The position numbers and the translations under genes are program-made. From NCBI RefSeq assembly GCF_024267655.1, contig NZ_CP100595.1:1364001-1428000 (forward strand): a stretch of DNA of 64,000 nt. Direction: 5' to 3'. The notes under the pieces were generated by a model. That model saw only the letters and a list, made by a program, of their open reading frames with translations, did not search any database and was not told the DNA's origin. The stretch's first letter is position 1; the number at the start of each line of letters is the position of its first letter. The DNA comes from Arcobacter roscoffensis. GTDB lineage: Bacteria > Campylobacterota > Campylobacteria > Campylobacterales > Arcobacteraceae. This document shows, one piece after another, positions 37,413-47,384 of this stretch.

Positions 37413-38411
37413 ATGAAGAAGTTTGCAGATACACCGTTTTTACCAACTGAAGTTGAAATCGAAGCTATTAGTGATAACGAAGCTAAGATTTCTGCATATC
37501 CATTTGAGAGTGGTTTTGCAATTACTTTGGCACACCCTTTAAGAAGACTTTTATTAAGTTCTTCAGTTGGTTACGCACCAATTGCAGTTAAAATTGAAGG
37601 TGCTTCTCATGAGTTTGACTCATTAAGAGGGATGCTAGAAGATATAGCTATATTTATTATTAATCTTAAAAACATTAAGTTTAAAATAAATAGTGACGAA
37701 GAGCAAGTAGTAGTTGAATACTCTTTTAATGGACCTAAAGAGATCAAGGGTGAAGATTTAATTAATGCTGATGTAGAAGTAGTTTCTCCTGATGCACACC
37801 TAGCTACTATTAACTCAGATTGTAATCTTACTTTTTCTGTGATTATTCAAAAAGGTATCGGATATATGCCTTCTGAAGACATCAGAGATATTGTTGGACC
37901 AGATTACATTCCAATCGATGCTTTCTTTACACCAGTGAAAAAAGTAGTTTACGATATTGAAAAAATGTTAGTTGAAGATAATCCTAACTTTGAAAAAGCT
38001 GTATTTAACGTACAAACAAATGGACAAATTTCTCCAATTACTGCTTTTAAAGAAGCAGTATCTGTTATGTACTCTCAAATGTCAGTATTTAATAAAGTAT
38101 TTGATTTATCAGAAGTAACAGTAAGTGATGCAGGTGAAGAGCCAGTAGAACTTAAAGATTTAATTATTAAAATAGACGATTTAAATTTAAGTGCTAGATC
38201 ATTTAACTCTTTAGATAGAGCGGGATTAAAATTCTTAGGTGAATTAGTACTTATGAGTGAAGTTGAAGTTAAAAACATCAAAAACTTAGGGAAAAAATCT
38301 TACGATGAGATTGCTGAGAAATTAGAATCTTTAGGATTCCCAGTTGAAGATACACTTCCAGAAAATGTTGCATCTGCATTAAGAAGAAAATTAGAGCAAC
38401 TAAAAGCATAA
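37413..38411 (+). CDS. rpoA: RNA polymerase alpha subunit
   Basis: A 332-residue subunit. The N-terminal assembly domain contains SGFAITLAHPLRRLLLSSSVG (residues ~28-48) and EFDSLRGMLEDIAIFIINLK. The C-terminal domain includes NLSARSFNSLDRAGLKFLGE and VKNIKNLGKKSYDEIAEKL, the UP-element/regulator-contacting helices. Lies between rpsD and rplQ as usual. Confidence 0.98.
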   Translation: MKKFADTPFLPTEVEIEAISDNEAKISAYPFESGFAITLAHPLRRLLLSSSVGYAPIAVKIEGASHEFDSLRGMLEDIAIFIINLKNIKFKINSDEEQVVVEYSFNGPKEIKGEDLINADVEVVSPDAHLATINSDCNLTFSVIIQKGIGYMPSEDIRDIVGPDYIPIDAFFTPVKKVVYDIEKMLVEDNPNFEKAVFNVQTNGQISPITAFKEAVSVMYSQMSVFNKVFDLSEVTVSDAGEEPVELKDLIIKIDDLNLSARSFNSLDRAGLKFLGELVLMSEVEVKNIKNLGKKSYDEIAEKLESLGFPVEDTLPENVASALRRKLEQLKA

Positions 38412-38426
38412 TTAAGGGTTAGTAAT

Positions 38427-38777
38427 ATGAGACATAAGCATGGATATAGAAGATTAAGCAGAACTTCTTCTCATAGAAAAGCGTTATTAAAAAACATGGC
38501 AATCGCTTTAATCGAGAGAGAAAAAATTGAAACAACTGTTCCAAAAGCAAAAGAATTAAGAAGATACGTTGAGAAATTAGTAACTACAGCTAGAAATGCT
38601 GATTTAAATAGCCACAGAGCTGTTTTCAAAGCATTACAAGATAAAGAAGCTACTAAAAAATTAATTAATGAAATCGCACCAAAATACGAAGGTAGAAATG
38701 GTGGATATACTTCAATAATTAAAACAAGAATCAGAAGAGGTGATGCTACTCAAATGGCATTCATTTCTTTCGTATAA
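38427..38777 (+). CDS. rplQ: 50S ribosomal protein L17
   Basis: A 116-residue large-subunit protein: [20 protein letters not shown] at the start, [18 protein letters not shown] in the middle, truncated tail typical of bacterial L17. Last gene of the alpha operon. Confidence 0.98.
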   Translation: MRHKHGYRRLSRTSSHRKALLKNMAIALIEREKIETTVPKAKELRRYVEKLVTTARNADLNSHRAVFKALQDKEATKKLINEIAPKYEGRNGGYTSIIKTRIRRGDATQMAFISFV

Positions 38778-38799
38778 TCTTTAATTTATACTGTTTACA

Positions 38800-38832
38800 A
38801 AAAAGGTAGGAGTTTATAACTTCTACCTTTTT
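38800..38832 (+). terminator. Intrinsic terminator of the alpha operon
   Basis: A 15-bp stem with one G-U pair (38800-38814 with 38818-38832), loop TAT, ending in a T-run. Lies 22 bases after the rplQ stop. Confidence 0.93.
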
Positions 38833-38948
38833 TTATTTAAAAAAAATAATACCTTTACTCACAATCAAACTTAAAAATTTCTTTTTAATTTCATTTAATT
38901 TTTCTTTACCAAAATTTAATCATTTTTTAGATAAAATCGGGTGTATAC

Positions 38949-38954
38949 TATAAT
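38949..38954 (+). promoter_or_regulatory. -10 box for gatA-guaB
   Basis: TATAAT lies 22 bases before the TTG start of gatA; CAGGAGA at 38964-38970 is the ribosome binding site. The remaining A+T-rich 110 bases up to the preceding terminator show nothing else. Confidence 0.55.
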
Positions 38955-38975
38955 TGTAAAACACAGGAGAGCCTT

Positions 38976-40334
38976 TTGATAACTCTAAAAGAAGCGCTTA
39001 ATTTAAGTGCTGATGATATTCAAAAATTAAGAGATGATTTAAAACAAAAAATTAATGAAGACAAAACTGGTGCATATGTTGAGCAATTAACTTCACAAGA
39101 TATTTCTGAAGCAGGTTCTGGTATCCCAATAGCTATTAAAGATAATATAAATGTTAAAAACTGGGAAATCACTTGTTCAAGTAATATTTTAAAAGGTTAT
39201 AAGTCACCATATAACGCAACTGTAATAAATAAATTAAATGATGCAGGTTTAAGTGCATTTGGTAGAACTAACATGGATGAATTTGCTATGGGAAGTTCAA
39301 CTGAATCTTCTTGTTATGGAAAAACACTAAACCCTGTTGATAATACAAAAGTTCCTGGTGGAAGTTCAGGTGGTTCAGCTGCTGCTGTTGCTGCTGGTAC
39401 TGCTATTGCTGCACTTGGAACAGATACGGGTGGATCGATTAGACAACCTGCTGCTTATTGTGGTGTTGTTGGTATGAAACCTACTTATGGAAGAGTTTCA
39501 AGATATGGAATTACTGCTTACTCTTCTTCACTTGATCAATGTGGACCAATTACTCAAAATGTAGAAGATGCTGCTATTTTATATGATATTATTTCAGGAA
39601 ATGATCCAATGGATTCAACATCTGCAAATGTAGAATATGAAGCAGTTACACCAAAACTTGATGAGAATAGAAAATTAACTATTGCAGTAATTGATAGTTT
39701 TGTAGAAGAAGCTAGTCCTGCTATTAAAGCTGGATACGAAAAAGCTATTAAAGCACTAGAAGATGCAGGACATACAATAGTTCATAAAAATATGTTAGAT
39801 ACAAGTAAAATTTTATCTTCATATTATATTGTAGCAACTGCTGAGGCTTCTGCAAATCTTTCTAGATTTGATGGTGTTAGATATGGAAACAGAAAAGGCA
39901 ATGCTGGTTTAAAAGATATGTATACTCAAACTAAAACTCAAGGTTTTGGTGAAGAAGTTCAAAAAAGAATCATGCTTGGTTCTTTTGTATTAAGTTCTGG
40001 TTATTACGATGCTTATTATATTAAAGCACAAAAAGTTAGACACTTAATAAAAGATGAATATGAAGCAATTTTTAATGATGCAGATTTAATACTTTCTCCA
40101 GTTGCTCCAACAACTGCTCCTGAGTTTGGAAGTTTTAAAACATCATTAGAAATGTATTTAAGTGATATTTACACAATTTCAGTTAACTTAGCTGGATTAC
40201 CTGCTATTTCATTACCTGTAGATAAAGATGAAAATGGTATGCCTGTTGGATTACAGTTAATTGGAAAAGCTTACGATGAACAAACTGTGTTTGATGGTGC
40301 TTTATCATTAGAAAAAGCCGTAGATTATAAATAA
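38976..40334 (+). CDS. gatA: Asp-tRNA(Asn)/Glu-tRNA(Gln) amidotransferase subunit A
   Basis: A 452-residue amidase that supplies ammonia for transamidation of misacylated tRNA. The Ser-cisSer-Lys triad is visible: Lys in GIPIAIKDNINVK, Ser pair in VPGGSSGGSAAAVAAG and TDTGGSIRQPAAY. It starts at TTG 38976 with CAGGAGA 5 bases upstream. gatB and gatC are not adjacent. guaB follows 23 bases later. Confidence 0.97.
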   Translation: MITLKEALNLSADDIQKLRDDLKQKINEDKTGAYVEQLTSQDISEAGSGIPIAIKDNINVKNWEITCSSNILKGYKSPYNATVINKLNDAGLSAFGRTNMDEFAMGSSTESSCYGKTLNPVDNTKVPGGSSGGSAAAVAAGTAIAALGTDTGGSIRQPAAYCGVVGMKPTYGRVSRYGITAYSSSLDQCGPITQNVEDAAILYDIISGNDPMDSTSANVEYEAVTPKLDENRKLTIAVIDSFVEEASPAIKAGYEKAIKALEDAGHTIVHKNMLDTSKILSSYYIVATAEASANLSRFDGVRYGNRKGNAGLKDMYTQTKTQGFGEEVQKRIMLGSFVLSSGYYDAYYIKAQKVRHLIKDEYEAIFNDADLILSPVAPTTAPEFGSFKTSLEMYLSDIYTISVNLAGLPAISLPVDKDENGMPVGLQLIGKAYDEQTVFDGALSLEKAVDYK

Positions 40335-40351
40335 AGAAAAGATTAGGATAG

Positions 40352-41803
<1,452 letters not shown>

Positions 41804-41811
41804 AAAATTAA

Positions 41812-41838
41812 AGTAAAGCGTCAATTTTTCGCTTTACT
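41812..41838. terminator. Hairpin after guaB
   Basis: AGTAAAGCG pairs with CGCTTTACT over 9 bp around a 9-base T-rich loop, 8 bases after the guaB stop. Probably a terminator, though no T-run follows. Confidence 0.55.
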
Positions 41839-41840
41839 CT

Positions 41841-41906
41841 GCGTTGAAGAAGAAAATTAAATGCTCACGTACTTGATGTACGCTGCGCTTAAATTTACTT
41901 CTTCGC
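41841..41906. repeat. Composite imperfect palindrome between convergent genes
   Basis: The outer arms at 41841-41864 (GCGTTGAAGAAGAAAATTAA...) and 41886-41906 (...AAATTTACTTCTTCGCC) are imperfect inverted copies. The centre is a perfect small hairpin, CGTAC-TTGAT-GTACG at 41868-41882. The left part TGCTCACGTAC and right part GTACGCTGCGC read like the palindromic units found scattered in many proteobacterial genomes. Only this copy was seen in the window. It may act as a bidirectional terminator or be a REP/MITE-like element. Confidence 0.65.
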
Positions 41907-41956
41907 CTTGATTAAAACAAAAACTTAACACTTTCTTTTAATTTTTGCTTAACTAA

Positions 41957-42247
41957 TTAGTTACTTGGATTTTGTGAAAAATCATGTGTAACTGCAAAAT
42001 TGTTTATATGTTCTTCAAGTGCTAGTTTATACTCTTTTACAAAGTATTCCATAATATTTTCTTTTTCTTCTAGCATGTGTTCTGCACTATCAAATGAAGT
42101 ACATGCCATATATGTTGTAAATCTTGTAGAACCATACATAAGTGCGGCACTTACTTCGCCTAAAGTATTACCTCTTTCTAATTGTTGATTTGCAGTTGCT
42201 ATGTATTCATCGGCTCTTTGTAAAAATTCTGTTGTTTTTTCGCTCAT
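41957..42247 (-). CDS. DUF3144-like protein
   Basis: A 96-residue protein starting at ATG 42247 with AGGAAA upstream. The helical pattern EFLQRADEYIATANQQLERG, then VSAALMYGSTRFTTYMACTSF, resembles the DUF3144 family of short cytosolic proteins. No membrane segment or signal peptide. Function unknown. Single gene, converging on guaB. Confidence 0.65.
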   Translation of the reverse strand: MSEKTTEFLQRADEYIATANQQLERGNTLGEVSAALMYGSTRFTTYMACTSFDSAEHMLEEKENIMEYFVKEYKLALEEHINNFAVTHDFSQNPSN

Positions 42248-42442
42248 AAATTTTCCTATTTTTATTTGGATTATAGTCAAATAATGGTTATAAAAAAGAA
42301 AAATGGGAAAAATATTTTTACCAAAATGAATAAATGTAAATTAAATGAACAAAGTTAACTAATAAATAGGCCTATTTAAGTGTTTATTGAAAGAAAAAAT
42401 AAAACTTATTGTTTAAAATCTTCAATAGTTGCAAAAAAACGC

Positions 42443-42448
42443 TATAAT
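42443..42448 (+). promoter_or_regulatory. -10 box that decides the next gene's start
   Basis: TATAAT lies 22 bases before ATG 42470 and inside the upstream extension of the open frame. This places the transcript start after the GTG at 42380 and favours the shorter protein. Confidence 0.55.
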
Positions 42449-42469
42449 GGCGAAAATATAAGGATATAT

Positions 42470-42895
42470 ATGCCAAAAGGTAAAAAAACAGTTATAAAAG
42501 AAATCAAATTATTAGAAAATAATGAGATCTTAATAAACGGTAGAGAGTATGTAATTTTAGAAACTACAGAAGATATTCAAACAGCTAAGACTATGAAAGT
42601 ATCTTCAAATGGAAATAGAATACTAAGGTTTGATGATGAAAGTAAAAAAGCTAGAATTGATTTAAAAAGATCTATTGATATTTATAAAATTACTTTCAAA
42701 GATGGAAGAAGAGCAAAACAGTTTAGTAAAAGTAAAGACAAAAAGTTAATCTTACCAATTGATGGTAATGAGATTGTTTCAACTGCTAATTCATTTATTG
42801 AAGCACGTTCTTATGTTTCAAAGTTTCAAGATAAAAAAAGCAAAACTTATGATAAAAAAGTAGGTGTTAGTGTTTTTTATTTATTTGAAGAATAA
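42470..42895 (+). CDS. Small basic protein of unknown function
   Basis: A 141-residue lysine-rich soluble protein. The frame is open from GTG 42380, but AAGGAT sits 7 bases before ATG 42470 and a TATAAT box lies between the two starts. The pattern is beta-strand-like with many charged residues (VIKEIKLLENNEILINGREY). No family is recognised. It is the first of several small genes up to adk. Confidence 0.5.
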   Translation: MPKGKKTVIKEIKLLENNEILINGREYVILETTEDIQTAKTMKVSSNGNRILRFDDESKKARIDLKRSIDIYKITFKDGRRAKQFSKSKDKKLILPIDGNEIVSTANSFIEARSYVSKFQDKKSKTYDKKVGVSVFYLFEE

Positions 42896-42986
42896 AAAAT
42901 TTTAAAAATTTTCTAATATCTATACCTATTTACTTTACTATTTTTATTTATAAATGGTACTATTATCTATAAAAAAGGAAGTTTAT

Positions 42987-43241
42987 ATGTTAGATAAAAT
43001 AAAAAAATATTATAAATTAGCTAAACAAAAAGATGTTGATGGGTATTTAATCAAACTTGGAGTATTAGGAGTTATTATTGGTATTGTATTTTCTATTCCA
43101 ATAGTAAAAGAAATATTCGTATGGTTTATTTTATTTGGTATATGTATAAAACTTTATAATTTTACTGAAAAGATTGAACATAATATAGTTCCTTATGATT
43201 TCAATAGAATTTTACCTCCTCCACCTAAAAAAGAAGAGTAA
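42987..43241 (+). CDS. Small membrane protein
   Basis: An 84-residue protein. ATG 42987 has AAGGAAG 6 bases upstream, better than ATG 42954. A basic N-terminus is followed by about two membrane segments (roughly 22-60) and a cytoplasmic tail ending in a proline run (PPPPKK). Not recognised. Confidence 0.5.
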   Translation: MLDKIKKYYKLAKQKDVDGYLIKLGVLGVIIGIVFSIPIVKEIFVWFILFGICIKLYNFTEKIEHNIVPYDFNRILPPPPKKEE

Positions 43242-43303
43242 TTAATCTATGTTTTTATATAGATTTTACTACAATACCAAACTTTAAAAAATAAGGTTAA
43301 TAA

Positions 43304-43528
43304 ATGTCTGGAAAAGAATTAAATATATCAAGTGTAAAAACTACAAAGGGCGATAAACTTGCAAAGCAAGGCAATCAAAATAAAAACGCTACAAGAGTTG
43401 CTTTTTCACAAGATAAAAACAAAGATGAACAAATAGTAAATGCAAGAAAAAGTGTAAATGGACAACTTGCAAAGAAAAAAGCAAAAAGAAAAGCTGCAAA
43501 AGCTTCTAGAAAAAAAAGTAAAAAATAG
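43304..43528 (+). CDS. Very basic small protein
   Basis: A 74-residue protein with 22 Lys and an Ala/Lys-rich C-terminal tail (KKKAKRKAAKASRKKSKK). Likely disordered and nucleic-acid-binding. Start has AAGG about 9 bases upstream. The tail resembles histone-H1-like or ribosome-associated tails, but such composition is not evidence of homology. Confidence 0.5.
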   Translation: MSGKELNISSVKTTKGDKLAKQGNQNKNATRVAFSQDKNKDEQIVNARKSVNGQLAKKKAKRKAAKASRKKSKK

Positions 43529-43576
43529 CGATAAATCTGCGAAAAAGTTTTGATACTCTTCTTTTAAAGGATGAGT

Positions 43577-43813
43577 ATGAAAACAATGACATGTAAAGAA
43601 CTTGGTGGAGCTTGTGATGAGAAATTTACTGCTAATAGTTTCGATGAAATAGGAAGACTTAGTAAAGAGCATACAAAACATATGTTTGATAAAAGAGACT
43701 TAGCTCATTTAGAAGCGATAAAACAAATGAATGAACTTATGAAAGATAAAACTGCATTTATCCAATGGTTACACTCAAAAAAAGAAACATTTGATAAACT
43801 ACCTAACAACTAG
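43577..43813 (+). CDS. DUF1059-like small protein
   Basis: A 78-residue protein. ATG 43577 has AAAGG 6 bases upstream, whereas ATG 43571 is directly joined to it. The N-terminus MTCKELGGACDEKFTANSFDEI plus HTKHMFD follows the DUF1059 pattern with two conserved Cys and a His-rich helix, suggestive of metal binding. Confidence 0.65.
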   Translation: MKTMTCKELGGACDEKFTANSFDEIGRLSKEHTKHMFDKRDLAHLEAIKQMNELMKDKTAFIQWLHSKKETFDKLPNN

Positions 43814-43872
43814 TATTTAAACATATATATTGTAAACTTTATAAAAATTTTAAGATATAAAAGTGGAACTAT

Positions 43873-44220
43873 ATGTTTAAAAAAATAGAAAATCAAATAA
43901 ATGAGTTTACAAGTGGCATCAAAGAAGCAAAAGGTTGTGATGAGCTTATGGTTTACATGAACAGCAGTTATGTATCTAGTATAAAGCTTTTGATGTTTGC
44001 ATCAAGCAGTTTTTCTTTATATGCTAGACTTCTACTATTTTTTATTATTGCAAATGGTGGTTTATTAATGTTTACATCTATTGGGGCTTTACCTTTGGAT
44101 TTTACACCTTTTTTAGTTGTTACTTTTGCTTTAGTAGCTATGATGGTTTTCTATACTTCTCACTTTAAAAAGATACTAACTTCAAGTATAGAAGGGGTAA
44201 AAACTAAGATGAAAAGCTAA
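43873..44220 (+). CDS. Small membrane protein with two helices
   Basis: A 115-residue protein with two central hydrophobic segments (about 49-70 and 77-95), a helical N-terminal ~35 residues and a basic C-terminal tail. One Cys at residue 23. Not recognised; separate promoter likely in the A+T-rich gap. Confidence 0.5.
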   Translation: MFKKIENQINEFTSGIKEAKGCDELMVYMNSSYVSSIKLLMFASSSFSLYARLLLFFIIANGGLLMFTSIGALPLDFTPFLVVTFALVAMMVFYTSHFKKILTSSIEGVKTKMKS

Positions 44221-44324
44221 ATTAAGTACTTTATTTTTAATTTACTCATGTAATTGTTTTATCTTAGGTGTTATTAACTACTTTTTTTATACAATCACAC
44301 AAAAAGAAATCAAGGAAATTGAAT

Positions 44325-44954
44325 ATGAATTTAATGTTATTTGGTGCACCAGGTGCAGGAAAAGGTACACAAGCAAAATTTTTAATTGAAAAATATGACA
44401 TCCCTCAAATCTCAACAGGTGATATTTTAAGAGCTGCTATTGCAGATAAAACTGAAATGGGTATGGAAGCTAAGAAATTTATGGATGAGGGTCAATTAGT
44501 ACCTGATTCAACTATTATTGGTATTATTAAAGATAGACTTGCTGAAGATGATTGTAAAAAAGGTTTTATCCTTGATGGTTTCCCAAGAACATTACCACAA
44601 GCTGAAGCTTTAAATGCTTTAATGAATGATATGGGAATTGCTTTAGATAAGGTTATTTCTTTAAATGTTCCAGATGAATTAATTGTAGAAAGAATTACTG
44701 GAAGAAGAACATCTAAAGTAACTGGTAAAATCTACCACATGAAATTTAACCCACCAACTGATGAAAAAGAAGAAGATTTAATCCAAAGAGCTGATGATAC
44801 AGAAGAAACTGTAACAAAAAGATTATCAGCATATCATGATCAAACTGCTCCATTAATTGATTTTTATACTAACATGGGTGTTATTGTAGAACTTGATGGT
44901 ACAAAAGATGTATCAGAAGTAACTGCTGATATGTTTGCTGCTATTGAGAAGTAA
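44325..44954 (+). CDS. adk: Adenylate kinase
   Basis: A 209-residue kinase (ATP + AMP to 2 ADP). P-loop GAPGAGKGTQ at residues 7-16, AMP site QISTGDILRAAI, and LDGFPRTLPQAE with the LID starting at GRRTSKVTGKIYH. The LID lacks the four-Cys zinc site. ATG 44325 is chosen because AAGGA lies 8 bases upstream and the family starts here. Confidence 0.97.
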   Translation: MNLMLFGAPGAGKGTQAKFLIEKYDIPQISTGDILRAAIADKTEMGMEAKKFMDEGQLVPDSTIIGIIKDRLAEDDCKKGFILDGFPRTLPQAEALNALMNDMGIALDKVISLNVPDELIVERITGRRTSKVTGKIYHMKFNPPTDEKEEDLIQRADDTEETVTKRLSAYHDQTAPLIDFYTNMGVIVELDGTKDVSEVTADMFAAIEK

Positions 44955-44969
44955 TTTCTCAAAATTTAT

Positions 44970-44995
44970 TAGAAGTTGAGAATTCTCAACTTCTA
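44970..44995. terminator. Perfect 26-bp palindrome after adk
   Basis: The two 13-base halves (TAGAAGTTGAGAA and its reverse complement) meet with no spacer, 15 bases after the adk stop. Probably a terminator, since a T-rich stretch follows 9 bases later. The spacer-free symmetry would also suit a dimeric DNA-binding protein. Confidence 0.55.
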
Positions 44996-45109
44996 TAAAC
45001 CTCTTTTATAATTAAAAACCCTTTAAATTAAAAAAGTAAATTTATTTTGACTATATTCATGCTATAAAACTTCTGTATTATTCTGTTTTTAAAAAACAGG
45101 AGTGTTAAA

Positions 45110-45451
45110 ATGAACATAGTAAAAGATGATGTAGAAGAAAAAGTAATTCAAAAACTAAAAAATATTCAAGATATTGAACTGCCTATAAGTATCTATGATT
45201 TAGGACTTATTTATAAAACAGATGTTGAACTTAAAGATGATAACATTTATGTAAATATAGAAACAACAATGATAAATTCTAGATGTAATAGTACTTACTC
45301 TTTTAGTGAAGAGATTGTAAATAATATAAAAAGTATAGATGAAGTTGATGATTGTAATGTAAAGTTTGTTTATTCACCAAAGTGGGATGTATCTATGATT
45401 TCACCAAAGGGAATAGAGCAGTTAAATTGTGCTAATGCCAAGGGTATGTAA
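45110..45451 (+). CDS. MIP18/DUF59 family Fe-S assembly factor
   Basis: A 113-residue protein. The DUF59 pattern is ELPISIYDLGLIYKTDV in the first half and VYSPKWDVSMISPKGIEQL at the end, as in SufT/PaaD-type Fe-S maturation factors. The usual reactive Cys (TxxxC in the metal-site loop) is in a changed context (TTMINSRCNSTY). AGGAG at 45098-45102 is part of a short CTGTTT/AAACAG hairpin. Confidence 0.8.
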   Translation: MNIVKDDVEEKVIQKLKNIQDIELPISIYDLGLIYKTDVELKDDNIYVNIETTMINSRCNSTYSFSEEIVNNIKSIDEVDDCNVKFVYSPKWDVSMISPKGIEQLNCANAKGM

Positions 45452-45476
45452 TATCTAAAACAAAAAAGAAGAGAGT

Positions 45477-45851
45477 CTAAAGAGAGTTATTTATCTCATC
45501 TAACTCAAAATTAGTTTTCTTCTTTAGTTCATCTATTTTTTTGATAAGCTCTTCTTGGGAAGTAAAGTCATATTTTTTACAAATAGCTTCTATTAAAGCA
45601 AAACGTGTTTCTTTTGAATTATCAATTTTTGATTTATCTTGTTCTTTTTGAATATTGTTTCTTTTCGTTATGACGTTCTTTAGGTATAAATCAACAGCTT
45701 TTGAGTTTAACTCATCTTCTACCATAAAAATATCAACATTTTTCAGTATCTCTTCAACTTTTTGTTTTAATTGCTCAAAACTATATTTTGTTTTGTCACT
45801 TATAAGGGCTGCAATTTTTTCATCTACTAAGTTAAGTGGGTCTGTATTCAT
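45477..45851 (-). CDS. Helical protein of unknown function
   Basis: A 124-residue (126 with ATG 45857) charged protein with three or four predicted helices and no signal peptide, membrane segment or Cys other than one near residue 97. Its stop is 26 bases from the DUF59 stop (convergent). Not recognised. Confidence 0.5.
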   Translation of the reverse strand: MNTDPLNLVDEKIAALISDKTKYSFEQLKQKVEEILKNVDIFMVEDELNSKAVDLYLKNVITKRNNIQKEQDKSKIDNSKETRFALIEAICKKYDFTSQEELIKKIDELKKKTNFELDEINNSL

Positions 45852-45970
45852 AATCATCCATTAAAAAAAATATTTTTGATTTTAGCATAATTAGGATTAT
45901 TGCTATATTTCTTTTTTTCTTTCGCTATAAATATCTGATAAAATTTATATAAACTAAAGCAAAAGGATTT

Positions 45971-46441
45971 ATGATGAAAAAAATATTTATATTTTTACTA
46001 ATTAGTCTTTGTTTATGGGCCAATGAACAATCAAAGTTTATAAGAGATAAGAATATAGTTTATGATAAAGAATTGAAACTTTATTGGCAAGATGACAAAA
46101 GTGTAGAAACAAATAAATATACTTTAGAAAATTCTATAAAATATTGTAAAGATTTAAATTTAAACTCTTATACTAACTGGCGATTGCCAACTTACAAAGA
46201 GTTACTTAGTATTGGTGATTATGAGGTTTATAAACCAACACTAAATGAAACATTTAAACATAGTGCCTCTGGTCACTTTTGGTCTATTATATATAAAAGA
46301 GTAGCTTTTGGTAAAGAGTGGAAACCTATAAAAGACTTCTATGTAAAAAGGATATATTTTAGCGATGGATACTCTTATGACAATGATAGAACAGGAAAGG
46401 CATATGTAAGATGCGTAAGAGAAAAGAAAAACTCTAAATAA
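45971..46441 (+). CDS. Secreted DUF1566-like protein
   Basis: A 156-residue protein with a signal peptide (about 1-18, ending CLWAN). The rest follows DUF1566: LYWQDDK, NWRLPTYKELLSIGDYE, FWSIIYK, and the terminal AYVRCVRE. Cysteines at about 48 and 150 may form a disulfide. Such proteins are usually periplasmic or surface-associated with a C-type-lectin-like fold; function unknown. Confidence 0.7.
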   Translation: MMKKIFIFLLISLCLWANEQSKFIRDKNIVYDKELKLYWQDDKSVETNKYTLENSIKYCKDLNLNSYTNWRLPTYKELLSIGDYEVYKPTLNETFKHSASGHFWSIIYKRVAFGKEWKPIKDFYVKRIYFSDGYSYDNDRTGKAYVRCVREKKNSK

Positions 46442-46522
46442 TTTCAAATTAAATTTAATAAAGTCAATTTTATACAAGAAGTAAAAACTATATTGTGCTA
46501 TATTAAATAAAAAGGAAGTTCT

Positions 46523-47332
46523 ATGAATAAAATATTTACTAAAATCTATTCAAGTGAAAAGCTTCCTTTTATGCAACTTCGATATTCAAATTCAAATAAA
46601 CACTATAAAAAGCACTTTCACTCTTCTTTTTCTTTGGGAATAAATAAAGAGGGGATTAGTGTTTATTCAAATCAAAATAAGAAGTTTATTCTTGATAAAA
46701 ATAGACTTAGTATCATGAATCCATATGAGGTTCATTCTTGTAATTCTTGTGGGAATACTTTAAATAAATATTATATGATGTATCTAGATACTTCTTGGTG
46801 TACAAAAATACAAAATATTATAAACAATAATATAGAAGATTTTGTAGCAGTAGATAAAAAACTATTAGAATCAAAAGAGTTCTATAATAGATTCTTAGAT
46901 TTGTGCGAGTTTATTTATGAAAATAATAGCATAGAAGAAAAGGAAAATGAATTAATTGAGTTTTTCTTAGACTTTTTTGGCTTGTATTTAAAAGAAGATG
47001 AAGTAAAAGCCAAAGATGAGAACTTTGAAACAATTAAGGCTTTTATACATGAGAACTATAAAGAAAATATTACTTTAAAAGATTTATCAGATAAGTTTGA
47101 TTTAAATGAGTACTATATAATTAGACTTTTCAAAAAACATCTCAATATCACACCCCATTCATATCTTTTAAATTTAAGAGTAAACCATGCAAGAGTATGT
47201 TTAAAAGAGGGAATGAGTATAGTAGAAACTGCACTAGAGTGTGGTTTTTATGACCAAAGTCATCTACACAGAAACTTTTTAAACTTTGTAGCCACAACTC
47301 CAAAAGAGTACCAACTCAATTTCGTACAATAA
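46523..47332 (+). CDS. AraC-family transcriptional regulator
   Basis: A 269-residue regulator. An N-terminal cupin-like sensor (HYKKHFHSSFSLGINKEGIS, about 28-47) and a C-terminal double helix-turn-helix (LKDLSDKFDLNEYYIIRLFK, then TALECGFYDQSHLHRNFLNF). It may control the adjacent LysE exporter gene, which starts 52 bases downstream in the same direction, as AraC-LysE pairs often do. Confidence 0.88.
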   Translation: MNKIFTKIYSSEKLPFMQLRYSNSNKHYKKHFHSSFSLGINKEGISVYSNQNKKFILDKNRLSIMNPYEVHSCNSCGNTLNKYYMMYLDTSWCTKIQNIINNNIEDFVAVDKKLLESKEFYNRFLDLCEFIYENNSIEEKENELIEFFLDFFGLYLKEDEVKAKDENFETIKAFIHENYKENITLKDLSDKFDLNEYYIIRLFKKHLNITPHSYLLNLRVNHARVCLKEGMSIVETALECGFYDQSHLHRNFLNFVATTPKEYQLNFVQ

Positions 47333-47384
47333 AAAAGTTTTCATTTATTATAAACTCTCTTAAATTTAAAATTTAGGAATTTTT

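Noticed and set aside
42380-42469. Longer start for the small basic protein at GTG 42380
   Set aside because: A TATAAT box and a good ribosome site lie downstream of it, so the transcript probably starts later.
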